Of a stretch of DNA of 41,340 nucleotides, positions 8,101-14,805 are shown piece after piece. The position numbers were made by a program, and so were the translations under genes. Where the stretch lies: assembly GCF_023145115.1 (NCBI RefSeq), contig NZ_JAGLEJ010000012.1, positions 1 to 41,340 on the forward strand, given 5' to 3'. Every line of letters starts with the position of its first letter. Positions within the stretch are counted from its first letter, which is position 1. The notes under the pieces are model-generated. The model made no database searches. It saw only the letters and a program-made list of their open reading frames with translations, and was not told the origin of the DNA. Source of the DNA: Algiphilus sp. (GTDB lineage: Bacteria; Pseudomonadota; Gammaproteobacteria; Nevskiales; Nevskiaceae).

Positions 8101-10967
8101 GCACGTTCGTCCTCCAGCAGATCATCGTTGCCGATCAGGCCGGCGACGATGTTCGCGTAGAACGAGCCCTGGAAGCCGGTCGCTTCGGCGCTGACACTAC
8201 CCACCGAGCCACCCAGGTCCAGCGACTGCACGCCGGTTTCGCCGGCGAAACGCGCGAAGACCGACGTGACACCGGCCAGCGCGCTCTCGATGTTCTGCAG
8301 GCTGCGCAGCATCTGGCTGGTGTAGGCCAGTTCTTCCGACGCAATGTCGGCGAGGCCGTCCAGCGCATTGGCAATCGACGCGCTTTCTGCCTCCGGATCG
8401 CCCAGGACAGTCCCGCGGGTACGCAGGCCCGAGGTGCTGCCGGTATCCAGCGCTCCGGCGGCCGCACCGCTGCCGCCCTGTAGCGACACACCCAGCGCGG
8501 CAATGGCCGCGGTGGTGGCCGCCAACGCCGCCAGGTTGGCCGGGAAGGGCAGGCCCACCATGCTGCTGGTCTGCGCCGCCGCGCCCTCCGCCGACGCCTT
8601 CGTGGCGGCCGAAGTAACGGTGGCGGCGGTCTCGGTCTGCAGGAAGCCGAGCTTCTGCGCCAGGTTCTTCGCGGCCATGGCCAACTCGATGGCACGGAAC
8701 GTCTGCTCCGCCGCGGTCAGGGCCTCATAGCCGGCACTGCCCTCGCTGAAGAACCCCTTGGCCGCCTGCGTCATGTCGCCGAACAGGCCGACGGTCGCCT
8801 GCTGGGACTTCTGCTGTATGGCCGCCAGCGCCTCCTCGTCCCCGGCGTGCTTCTCGCGCAGATCCGCGAAGGTGGACTGCGCGTCGATGAGCCCGTTGAG
8901 CCCGTCCAACAGGTCGCCGGCCGCGCGGCTGGCGTCGTCGAAACCCTGCGCGAACTGGTTGCCGAAGCTCAGGCTGTCCAGCTCGCGCTGCAGGTCCTTC
9001 ATCGGCGTCGCGTCCTGCTGGTCTGCGTAGTCCTCCCGCGCGTTCTTCAGGCGCAGGTAGGCGCGCTCCAGGTCCGACGCGAACGCCAGCTCGGCGTGGC
9101 GCTGCGCCTGCTGCTCCGTCCAGCCCATCTGCATGAGCTCGAGGACGCGGGCCTCCTCGGCAATGCGCAGGTGCAGGCGCTCTTCGGCTTTCGCCGCGGC
9201 ATCCGTGGTCTTGGTGGACTCGGCGCGCGCATCCTTGATGCCCTCGATGCGCGCCTGGAGACGCAGATACTGTTCGATCTGCGCATCGGTGGCGCCCTGT
9301 TCCTGCAGCCGAGCACGGGTCTCGGCCTCGGTAACGGACAGGCCCTGATTCAGCAGCCCCAGCAGCGTTCTCTGCTGCGTGATGAGCTCCGCGACCTCTT
9401 CGCTGGCCTGCTCACTGCCCTCGCGCAGGGCGCCGGCGCCGGTGGCAGCATCCTCCAGGCCACGCGCGAACGGGATGACGACGTCCGAACCCTGCCCGGT
9501 GATCTCGACGAGGTTGCCGGCCTCGTCCGCCGTGTCGCCGAGCAGCATACGGATGTCGGCGAGCCCGGCAATGGCAGGATCCCACACACCCTCACGCAGC
9601 CACGGGAAGCGGTCGAGCAGGTCGCCGATCTGCTGACTGCGCACGGTGGCGTTGAGCGTATTGCCCAGCTCGCGCGCCTCGTCGCGGAGTCGCACCAGGC
9701 GCTCGAGCTCATCCTCGGGCACGATGTGGCCGGTGGCGCGCGCGGCCATCGCGGCCAGGCCCTCGCCGGCATTGGTGAGCCCCTCGGTGGTGAGGTCCAG
9801 GAACTCCGCCAGCCCGCTGATCATCGGCGGCAGCACTTCCTCCGCGAAGGCCATGCCACTGGTGTTGAGCTTCTGCAGCGCCTGGTTCAGCTCGAAGTCG
9901 CCAGTGCGTGCGGCGGCCTCGAATGCACCGTCGAGCGCACCGGTGGATTCGGTGACACCGCGCAGCACGCTGTCCACGGTGCCGGAGTCCTGCGCCAGGG
10001 CGTTCATGACGCCGCGGAAGGCTTCGGTCTCGGTGATCACGGCGCGCAGCTGACCGACGTTGCCGGCGAAGGCATCGTCCAGCGTCCGCATCACGGCCAC
10101 CAGGCCGTCCTCGCTGGCGATCTCGCGCAACTGCTCCAGCGACAGGCCGACGCCGTCCAGCGCGCGCTCACCCTCCGCGCTGGTCTTGAGCAGTGCGTTG
10201 AGGATGGCGTTGACGGCGGTCGCGCCCTTGCCCGCGCTCGTGCCAGTGCGCGAGAACACGGCCATCGTGCCGGCCACGTCAGCGAACGCGATGTCGAGCG
10301 CGGCAGCGGTACCCACCACATCCGCCAGGGCCGGCCCCATCTCGGCGGCCTCGAGCTTGCCCTCGCGCACCGCGGCCACGAGGATGTCGGTGCTCTCTGC
10401 CGCGCTGAGCGCGGCCGGCCCGTAGGCGTTCACCGCGCTGGTGACGGTGTCGGCGATGGCCGCCGTCTCGCCGAGCCCCGCCGTCGATGCGCGGGCACTG
10501 GCTTCCACGATCTGCAGCGCCTCCGCGCCACGGTAGCCGGCGGAGGTAACGAAGAAGAGCGCCTCAGCAAGCTCGTTCGGGCCCTTGCCTGTGGCGGGCG
10601 ACAGATCCAGCAGGCTGCCACCCATGGCGTCCACCTGCTCGCGCGCCACACCCACCAGACCCTCGATGCGGCTCAGCGTGCGCTCGAAGGTCAGCATCTC
10701 GCCGGAGACCTTGGCGACGGCGGCGCCGGCGGAGGCCAGCCCGACCAGGCCGGCCGCGGTTCGGCCCACCGTCGCGGCCATCTGGCTCATGCGCTTGTCC
10801 ATGCGCTCCGCCTCGCGGCGGTGCTTCTCGTTGGACTTGCGCGTGCGGTCGTGCTGCGCCGACAGCTTCTTCAGCTGGTCCTCGGTCGCGGCTGTGGCGC
10901 GGATGCCGCCCTTTGCATCACCCTCGATGATCAGGCCGAGCTTGAACTGGCGCTGCTGCGTGGCCAT
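5148..10967 (-). CDS. Tail tape measure protein
   Basis: 1939 residues, the longest gene in the window. It starts MATQQRQFKLGLIIEGDAKGG, has an N-terminal coiled coil, then a region resembling the TP901-type tape-measure core (about 80-330: ATGKGPNELAEALFFVTSAGYRGAEALQ). Long Ala/Gln/Asp-rich helical stretches follow, with hydrophobic Gly/Ala-rich segments near 790-830 that could insert in the host membrane. Length sets tail length; by the usual rule of about 1.5 Angstrom per residue the tail would be near 290 nm (inference). It directly follows the two tail chaperones, as in lambda. Large antisense open frames here are GC-rich shadows. Confidence 0.92.
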   Translation of the reverse strand: MATQQRQFKLGLIIEGDAKGGIRATAATEDQLKKLSAQHDRTRKSNEKHRREAERMDKRMSQMAATVGRTAAGLVGLASAGAAVAKVSGEMLTFERTLSRIEGLVGVAREQVDAMGGSLLDLSPATGKGPNELAEALFFVTSAGYRGAEALQIVEASARASTAGLGETAAIADTVTSAVNAYGPAALSAAESTDILVAAVREGKLEAAEMGPALADVVGTAAALDIAFADVAGTMAVFSRTGTSAGKGATAVNAILNALLKTSAEGERALDGVGLSLEQLREIASEDGLVAVMRTLDDAFAGNVGQLRAVITETEAFRGVMNALAQDSGTVDSVLRGVTESTGALDGAFEAAARTGDFELNQALQKLNTSGMAFAEEVLPPMISGLAEFLDLTTEGLTNAGEGLAAMAARATGHIVPEDELERLVRLRDEARELGNTLNATVRSQQIGDLLDRFPWLREGVWDPAIAGLADIRMLLGDTADEAGNLVEITGQGSDVVIPFARGLEDAATGAGALREGSEQASEEVAELITQQRTLLGLLNQGLSVTEAETRARLQEQGATDAQIEQYLRLQARIEGIKDARAESTKTTDAAAKAEERLHLRIAEEARVLELMQMGWTEQQAQRHAELAFASDLERAYLRLKNAREDYADQQDATPMKDLQRELDSLSFGNQFAQGFDDASRAAGDLLDGLNGLIDAQSTFADLREKHAGDEEALAAIQQKSQQATVGLFGDMTQAAKGFFSEGSAGYEALTAAEQTFRAIELAMAAKNLAQKLGFLQTETAATVTSAATKASAEGAAAQTSSMVGLPFPANLAALAATTAAIAALGVSLQGGSGAAAGALDTGSTSGLRTRGTVLGDPEAESASIANALDGLADIASEELAYTSQMLRSLQNIESALAGVTSVFARFAGETGVQSLDLGGSVGSVSAEATGFQGSFYANIVAGLIGNDDLLEDERAAFERQAAEASADITQGVQSILDNLGAGIGSAVGALGGDVDDALAAFTDIQLPDLRIAEQEDLDAALEAFFSSIGDSAVEIVSQQTNLAIGDFQRFGEGALETLTRVASGVEYARDVADELDVSLASLADVDRRAEDLGAELVRLSVAQANAGTGLGELVAQYTGSAEDTADFARELIDLRDAMRYMGDQAADVTREMLDAAGGLDRFADGFETYREEFFSAEEQLGFLRRELGEELADLGLSLPSTRDALRDLIESVRGNDSLYGALIALVPQFDELYSVQRDVAQSSADAAEQQRRLAESIGSASQSIARQIAELRGQSVAALQIDNVLGAVNSAGSFADLVSQFGSIQQALTAQLNEQLDAINAQSAATDAQDQQQLDALNAQISAVNEQIRAAERLRDVAQGIRDYVSGLDVGQFAAGTPLQQLEAAQARFATMTAAARAGDVDAAGNLQGRAGDVLRLAQDIYGSSGQFQQIRQSIVDSLGATADQVDVTTPELQAMNNQLAALEQQQATLEQIRDNQPQQVTDLNSAAADQATALEEGLADRLQDVQGILGLIGDINVLSRDQQIDAMGVLQDALATVIRGGDLDTVAGLEQLRAQIESGIASITDGDQLISTVLEGGFDSIAGALQDALVDLGSDVSGLSAELTRALLGNADEVAEAIQQANAQSIADAELQTAAMLAPLNALGKNTDQMRAEMVAQLHDQILQQQLTASLTDILGAETRGVQDLVAAASNIISGNVAASGQSVVRELLGLNQLESLTRDDIIASLTGMANLESGSQSILDALLGTNRNTEDNTGQTAYGVGQFDAQLLKAANTINQNIHHTNAGIGNVIAGINGLGGLLQDTRGVIDHLSAIRGWTFASRQALNAQNAADGLPQFAHGGIATGPASGYRVEMHRTEAIMPAVRMSDGNFGVRVDQGNAELVRELRALRDRVERQEAHLQALVRVEQSGWKQSLELGQKQLRDSNAVARAARLEAAS
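8237..8250. repeat. Palindrome TTTCGCCGGCGAAA, copy 1
   Basis: A perfect 14-bp palindrome inside the tape-measure gene, read there as Phe-Ala-Gly-Glu-Thr. It is one of four exact copies in the window. Confidence 0.85.
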
Positions 10968-11353
10968 CAGTGCACCCGCTTGCCGCGCGGCCGCGTGGCG
11001 GCGTCACGGTCCCGCTGGCGCTTCCACTCCGCCAACGTCTCGGCTTCCATCACGCGCACGCGCGACAGGGTGTCGCGCTGGTCGCCCACGTCGTGCATGC
11101 GCATGACGCTCTCCACGGCCGGGTAGTCCAGGCCGGTGGCGCCGGCCATGCCGGTGCGCCACTGCGTCACGCAGTCCAGGAACACCTCCACGGCAACCCA
11201 GTTGACGGCGGCGACCTCGAAAGGCGCATCCGGCTGGATGGCCTCGGGCCGCTCGTCGCCGGCCGGCAGCACTGCCCCCAGCACTCGCATGTCGTCGTCG
11301 AGTTGCTGGTGGTCATCCGCACGGCCGCCGGCCCAAGCACGTGCGAAGTCCAT
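10967..11353 (-). CDS. Tail assembly chaperone, T-like (DUF1799 type)
   Basis: 128 residues if translated from its own ATG at 11353. The central VNWVAVEVFLDCVTQWRTGMAGATGLDYPAVESVMRM matches the DUF1799 phage family, which lies between the tail tube and tape measure. The ATG overlaps the stop of the upstream gene, and this frame is exactly the -1 frame reached by slippage at 11356-11362, so the main product may be a G-T fusion as in lambda. It probably holds the tape measure during tail assembly. It abuts the tape measure directly. Confidence 0.8.
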   Translation of the reverse strand: MDFARAWAGGRADDHQQLDDDMRVLGAVLPAGDERPEAIQPDAPFEVAAVNWVAVEVFLDCVTQWRTGMAGATGLDYPAVESVMRMHDVGDQRDTLSRVRVMEAETLAEWKRQRDRDAATRPRGKRVH

Positions 11354-11739
11354 CAGTTTTTTCGCTCGGCTCCCGCCGGCGCCTTCCGGGTCTCCATCAC
11401 CAGCTCGACCAGGCCGACCCGGTACGGGGCAATCTGGATGAGCTCGTCCAGGGCATCGCCGGAGAACGGGATCTCCTGATCGTCGGCGCCGATGAGCTTG
11501 CGCCAGTCGCGGATGTTGTCGCGCAGGTACTGGGTCACGCGCTGGCGTGCGGCGGCGGGGTCGGTCTCCCCCTCGCCGCGCACCATGTCGCTTTCCCGCA
11601 GCAGGTCATCCACATCGCTCGGCGTGCGGATCTGCACCTCGAACTCGTCGGCGTAGGTCTTGCCGTTGTCGTCGCGGTGCGTGATGCGGGCCTTGGTCCA
11701 GACGCACTCCTTCGGCCCGCGCTTCAGTTGCAGTGCCAT
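11353..11739 (-). CDS. Tail assembly chaperone, G-like
   Basis: 128 residues, acidic and helical, with VWTKARITHRDDNGKTYADEFEVQIRT at the start and a C-terminus ending AERKN. It lies between the tail tube and the DUF1799 gene, the lambda gpG position. The last codons are CGA AAA AAC TGA, which place a canonical A AAA AAC heptamer in the correct frame immediately before the stop. The protein would therefore be made both alone and as an extended fusion with the next frame. Confidence 0.8.
   Translation of the reverse strand: MALQLKRGPKECVWTKARITHRDDNGKTYADEFEVQIRTPSDVDDLLRESDMVRGEGETDPAAARQRVTQYLRDNIRDWRKLIGADDQEIPFSGDALDELIQIAPYRVGLVELVMETRKAPAGAERKN
11356..11362 (-). other. Programmed -1 frameshift slippery site
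   Basis: On the minus strand the heptamer A AAA AAC is read as AAA-AAC in the zero frame, directly before the TGA at 11355-11353. After a -1 slip the next codons are CTG ATG GAC TTC, so translation enters the DUF1799 frame without a stop. Gene pair, position and heptamer all match the G/GT frameshift of lambda-like phages. Confidence 0.85.
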
Positions 11740-11749
11740 GCGGCCTCCG

Positions 11750-12682
11750 TCAGGTCAGGGTGATGGTCAGCTCGTCGTCGCCGGCATCGGTCGGGATGCA
11801 GCGCAGGTCGAGCGGGAACACGGAGAGGCCCTGGCTGTTGGAGTCCGCACCCATCAGCAGCTGCGCCTTCACGTCGAAGGTGATGATGTTGCCGGCGGTG
11901 GTGCCGTGGACCAACTGGCCGGCGACCACGCTGTGGCCGCGGACCAGGGCGTAGAAGTCCTTGTCGCTCAGCGCGGGCTTCTCGATGGTGGCCTGGCCTG
12001 TGGTCTCGCGATCGACGATGCGCACGTGCTCGTCGTTGATCACGTTGCGGTACTGCACGTCCCAGCCGGCGTCGATGCTGAAGGCCTCGCACTTGGCGGC
12101 GTAGCTGTCCAGCGTGAAGGTGGGGGTGTTGGCTTCGTTCACCGGCACCGGGTCGATGAAGGCCGAGAAGTCCGGCGTGCCGACAGCCGCCGACGTGGGG
12201 GTCTGGTCCCACAGCCCCCAGAACTCGAAGGCCATGCTGGGCATGCCCCCCTTGTTCAGGGTGAAGCTGACGGTGCCGCGGCAGCCCAGCAGCTTGTGCA
12301 GCTCGCCGTCGTGGTTGAAGTAGATGCTGCCCCACTCGAAGCCGGTGCTGAGCAGGCTGTAGACGACATCCGTCTCCGCGGTAACGGTCTCGGCGAAGCC
12401 GCACATCTGCAGCAGCGGGCCCCACGCCGGCGCGGTGCCTGCTTCGCCGGATCCGGACAGGTCCACCTCGAACGTGAGGCGGCCGTGCGGGCCGGTGTAG
12501 TACTGCTTGCCGGCGCCCAGCGTCGGGCGATCGTAGTCCAGCGTGGCGGTCGCGCCCTGGAACGGCTGGAACTGGATGTTGCGCGCCAGGACGGCATTGT
12601 CCGAGGCCGTGGGTTCCGGGTCGGTGGGGTACGGGTTGCTGCCGATGGCGGCCAGGATGAGGCGCTTGGCGTACAGGCTCAT
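11750..12682 (-). CDS. Major tail tube protein
   Basis: 310 residues, beta-rich, starting MSLYAKRLILAAIGSNPYPTDPEPTASDNAVL. It contains the alternating glycine/aromatic strands typical of tail tube and viral Ig-like/beta-sandwich proteins (YYTGPHGRLTFEVDLSGSG; TVSFTLNKGGMPSMAFEFWGLW). It is followed by the two tail chaperones and preceded by the tail terminator, the standard order for the tube subunit. It should polymerise as hexameric rings around the tape measure. Confidence 0.82.
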   Translation of the reverse strand: MSLYAKRLILAAIGSNPYPTDPEPTASDNAVLARNIQFQPFQGATATLDYDRPTLGAGKQYYTGPHGRLTFEVDLSGSGEAGTAPAWGPLLQMCGFAETVTAETDVVYSLLSTGFEWGSIYFNHDGELHKLLGCRGTVSFTLNKGGMPSMAFEFWGLWDQTPTSAAVGTPDFSAFIDPVPVNEANTPTFTLDSYAAKCEAFSIDAGWDVQYRNVINDEHVRIVDRETTGQATIEKPALSDKDFYALVRGHSVVAGQLVHGTTAGNIITFDVKAQLLMGADSNSQGLSVFPLDLRCIPTDAGDDELTITLT

Positions 12683-12718
12683 GGGGATGTCCTCAGTGCG
12701 TGGATGCGGGGCGGCGGC

Positions 12719-12934
12719 TTACTTGTCGCCGCCGTCGGCGCCCTTGCCGGTTTCGCCGGCGAAAGACGCGCGGGTGGTCTTGTCCGCGGGCGGCTCGGCC
12801 TTCGGGGCCTCGGCGCGCTTGGCGGCGGCGCGCTTCTTCGCGGCCGCGCTGCGGGTGTCCTTGTTGGCCTCGAGCGAGCCGTCCGGCTTGCGGACGAAGC
12901 TGCCGCCCGTGGTGGGGCGCTGGCGTTCGGTCAT
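12719..12934 (-). CDS. Small basic Lys/Ala-rich protein, unknown
   Basis: 71 residues from the ATG at 12934, preceded by a GGAG. This start is chosen over longer frames because they would overlap most of the tail terminator gene. The sequence is low-complexity and charged (SAAAKKRAAAKRAEAPKAEPP) and ends in GETGKGADGGDK. It overlaps the terminator gene's stop by 4 bp. Its C-terminal part contains one copy of the TTTCGCCGGCGAAA palindrome. No function is recognised; small basic proteins in this position may be tube or connector accessories. Confidence 0.6.
   Translation of the reverse strand: MTERQRPTTGGSFVRKPDGSLEANKDTRSAAAKKRAAAKRAEAPKAEPPADKTTRASFAGETGKGADGGDK
12751..12764. repeat. Palindrome TTTCGCCGGCGAAA, copy 2
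   Basis: Exact 14-bp palindrome in the 71-aa gene, read as Phe-Ala-Gly-Glu-Thr on the minus strand. Confidence 0.85.
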
Positions 12935-13329
12935 GTCGATCTCCGTTCTACTGCTGTGCCGTAAACGTCCCGCCACCAGATGGCGGTGCGGTTGAGGTCG
13001 AGGATTTCGCCCTCGATGAAATCGGTCTCGAACACGCGGCCCGGCAGCGGGCCGGCGATGAGCTTGTCGCGCACGTGCCCGCGCCAGGTTTCGAGCTCGT
13101 CGATGGCGCACACGGTGACGACGGCGAACTGCTCGTCCACCGTCTGCGCGTGGGCATAGGTGCCGAAGCGGTTGCCGCCGCGCGCCACGTCCTTCACCGG
13201 GTGCACGAAGGCCGCCGGCAGCTGATCCCAGTTGGGGATGGCCTCCACGGATAGGGCGCTCTGCACCACCGCGAAACCGGCCGCGAGCAGGTCCGGCTTG
13301 ATGTGCGTGACGATGGCGGCGGTGTCCAC
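12931..13329 (-). CDS. Tail terminator/completion protein
   Basis: 132 residues from a GTG at 13329, 2 nt after the stop of the upstream gene. The fold-like pattern (IVTHIKPDLLAAGFAVVQSALSVEAIPNW at the N-terminus; FAVVTVCAIDELETWRGHVRDKLIAG in the middle; C-terminal FIEGEILDLNRTAIWWRDVYGT) matches the small gpU/gp10-like proteins that cap the tail tube. It lies directly upstream of the tube module. The longer frame starting further right is rejected because its N-terminus is an Arg-rich shadow of the previous gene. Confidence 0.72.
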   Translation of the reverse strand: MDTAAIVTHIKPDLLAAGFAVVQSALSVEAIPNWDQLPAAFVHPVKDVARGGNRFGTYAHAQTVDEQFAVVTVCAIDELETWRGHVRDKLIAGPLPGRVFETDFIEGEILDLNRTAIWWRDVYGTAVERRST

Positions 13330-13331
13330 GG

Positions 13332-13670
13332 CTACGGCTCGCAGATCAGGCGCACGAAGCCGTGGCCGAGCTCGTGGGCGTCGCTGACGTGCAGCGTGGG
13401 CTCGTCCGCGCGGGCGGTACGGTCGATGGTGCCGCTCGGCGCCAGGTCGTCGACGGTGACGCCGTCCGGCAGGTCCACGATCCCGATGTCGATCTCGACG
13501 CGCTGGCCGCGGAACTCGTGCACGTCCCCGCTCTCGCGCCACCCGGCCTCTGCCTCCACGCAGTGGATCTCGGCATCCGCATGGCCGGGCAGCGACAGCG
13601 TGCAGGGTTCACCCACCGCAGCCACCATCTCGGCAGCGTCGGCCGCGTCGAAATCGGCGGCCAGACTCAC
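13332..13670 (-). CDS. Head-tail joining protein
   Basis: 112 residues, acidic and beta-rich (EPCTLSLPGHADAEIHCVEAEAGWRESGDVHEFRGQRVEIDIGIVDLP), resembling small lambda FII-like head-tail joining proteins. It lies between the minor tail protein Z-like gene and the tail terminator, with a 4-bp overlap upstream. The role is from size, composition and order; the family match is tentative. Confidence 0.6.
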   Translation of the reverse strand: MSLAADFDAADAAEMVAAVGEPCTLSLPGHADAEIHCVEAEAGWRESGDVHEFRGQRVEIDIGIVDLPDGVTVDDLAPSGTIDRTARADEPTLHVSDAHELGHGFVRLICEP

Positions 13671-14236
13671 GAGACACCCCCCAGCAGCTTGATCTGACGG
13701 ACGAACTCGGCGCGCGAGGTCTCGTTGATGACAGTGGCCACCCGGTTGATCACCGCCGGGTCATCGGCGGCCTGCGTCACCGAGCGGGTAAACAGCTGCT
13801 CGATGTCCTCCCGCTTGATGCCGCGGCCGGCATAGCGCCCCTTCTTCGGGAGCCGGAACGTGCCCGCCCGCTTGAACAGGCGCTTGCCGGCGGAAGGGAA
13901 CTGGAACGCGCCCTCGATCAGCACGCGCCGGCCCTTCTCGATCTCCACCGAGAAGCCCTTGCGGGTCTTCCGGGGCTTGAGCAGCGACAGCGGCGTGCTG
14001 GGCGACACCACCGTCAGCAGCCCGTTCTCGCCATTGCGCGGAGGCCGGAACGTGATGGCCGCCTTCACCGCCCGTGCCGGCGCCGGCAGGTTGTCCCGGA
14101 TGTACCCGGAATACTCCTTCCGGCCCTTGCGCGCACCCACGCTCATCGCGCGGCCCAGCGCGCGCTTCACGTCGCGCTGGTCCATCGCCTCGATTACCGA
14201 CTCGAGGCCGATCAGCTGGTGCTCGACGCCGGACAC
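13667..14236 (-). CDS. Minor tail protein Z-like / HK97 gp10-like protein
   Basis: 189 residues from the GTG at 14236 (VSGVEHQLIGLESVIEAMDQRDVKRALGRAMSVGARKGRKEYSGYIRDNLP), 11 bp after the DUF2190 stop. The basic N-terminal helix and the RAMSVGARKG-type segment, then a C-terminal region rich in Arg and Lys, fit prophage minor tail protein Z, which completes the head-tail junction. Longer upstream starts would run through the cement-protein gene and are not used. Confidence 0.7.
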   Translation of the reverse strand: MSGVEHQLIGLESVIEAMDQRDVKRALGRAMSVGARKGRKEYSGYIRDNLPAPARAVKAAITFRPPRNGENGLLTVVSPSTPLSLLKPRKTRKGFSVEIEKGRRVLIEGAFQFPSAGKRLFKRAGTFRLPKKGRYAGRGIKREDIEQLFTRSVTQAADDPAVINRVATVINETSRAEFVRQIKLLGGVS

Positions 14237-14247
14237 GGGATCAGCAC

Positions 14248-14616
14248 TTACTCGCTGGCGACCGTGCCGCCAGGGAAGCCGAGCAGCACCTGGCACACCG
14301 CATCGCCGGACGCCGCCGCCTTGAACGCCGTCGCGCAGCCGCTGATGTCGCCGGCCGCCGGCGTCAGGCCGGTGGTAACCGCCGCCTCGCTGTCGTCGTA
14401 GTCGATGGGCGCGCCCTGCGCGATCGCCGTGCCGGTGACCTTCGGCACCTCGAACACGCCGCTGAGCTGCACGCTGCCGACGGTGCCGTCCGGAATGGCG
14501 ACCAGCGCCACACCGATGCGCCCGCCGATCGGCACGACCGCGTCAACGGCGATGTCCTCGCCGGTGTCGTTGGCGTAGTCGATGACCTCGCCGGGCTGGA
14601 TGTATTTACGGGTCAT
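14248..14616 (-). CDS. DUF2190 capsid cement protein
   Basis: 122 residues from the ATG at 14616, with AGGAG 8 nt upstream. MTRKYIQPGEVIDYANDTGEDIAVDAVVPIGG and VALVAIPDGTVGSVQLSGVFEVPK are characteristic of DUF2190 proteins, small beta-sandwich decoration subunits that stabilise the capsid. The gene is separated from the capsid gene by 189 bp that hold a 26-bp dyad, so it seems to have its own promoter, in keeping with high-copy expression. Confidence 0.85.
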   Translation of the reverse strand: MTRKYIQPGEVIDYANDTGEDIAVDAVVPIGGRIGVALVAIPDGTVGSVQLSGVFEVPKVTGTAIAQGAPIDYDDSEAAVTTGLTPAAGDISGCATAFKAAASGDAVCQVLLGFPGGTVASE

Positions 14617-14673
14617 GTCGCTTCTCCTGTCTGCGTTGCCGCGATTGACAGGGGAAGCGTGCGCCGGAGGCCT

Positions 14674-14699
14674 GTGCCAGTTACAGGCAAAAATGGCAC
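14674..14699. promoter_or_regulatory. Late-region dyad, copy 1 (GTGCCA-N14-TGGCAC)
   Basis: A perfect 6-bp inverted repeat around a 14-bp centre containing TACAGGCAAAAA. It lies 58 bp upstream of the DUF2190 start. Read leftward, the centre contains TGTAAC, a possible -10. Almost the same sequence occurs at 19050-19075 and 21624-21649. It is a candidate binding site for the prophage Mor-like protein. Confidence 0.65.
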
Positions 14700-14805
14700 T
14701 TTCGACCAGCCACCGGTGCACGACCTTTCGGGCGACAGGATCGCCAAAGAAAAGGCCCGCCGGAAGGCGGGCCAGAACTTGTCACACAGGGGTCTGGTGG
14801 GGCGA

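Noticed and set aside
5400..8483. A 1027-codon plus-strand open frame, and another at 8847-11126
   Set aside because: They lie wholly antisense to the tape measure. High GC leaves few stops, and the translations are Arg/Val/Gln-rich with no domain sense.
14674..14712. Sigma-54 promoter (TGGCAC)
   Set aside because: TGGCAC occurs in the dyads but the required TTGC-type element at the right distance is absent in all three copies on either strand.
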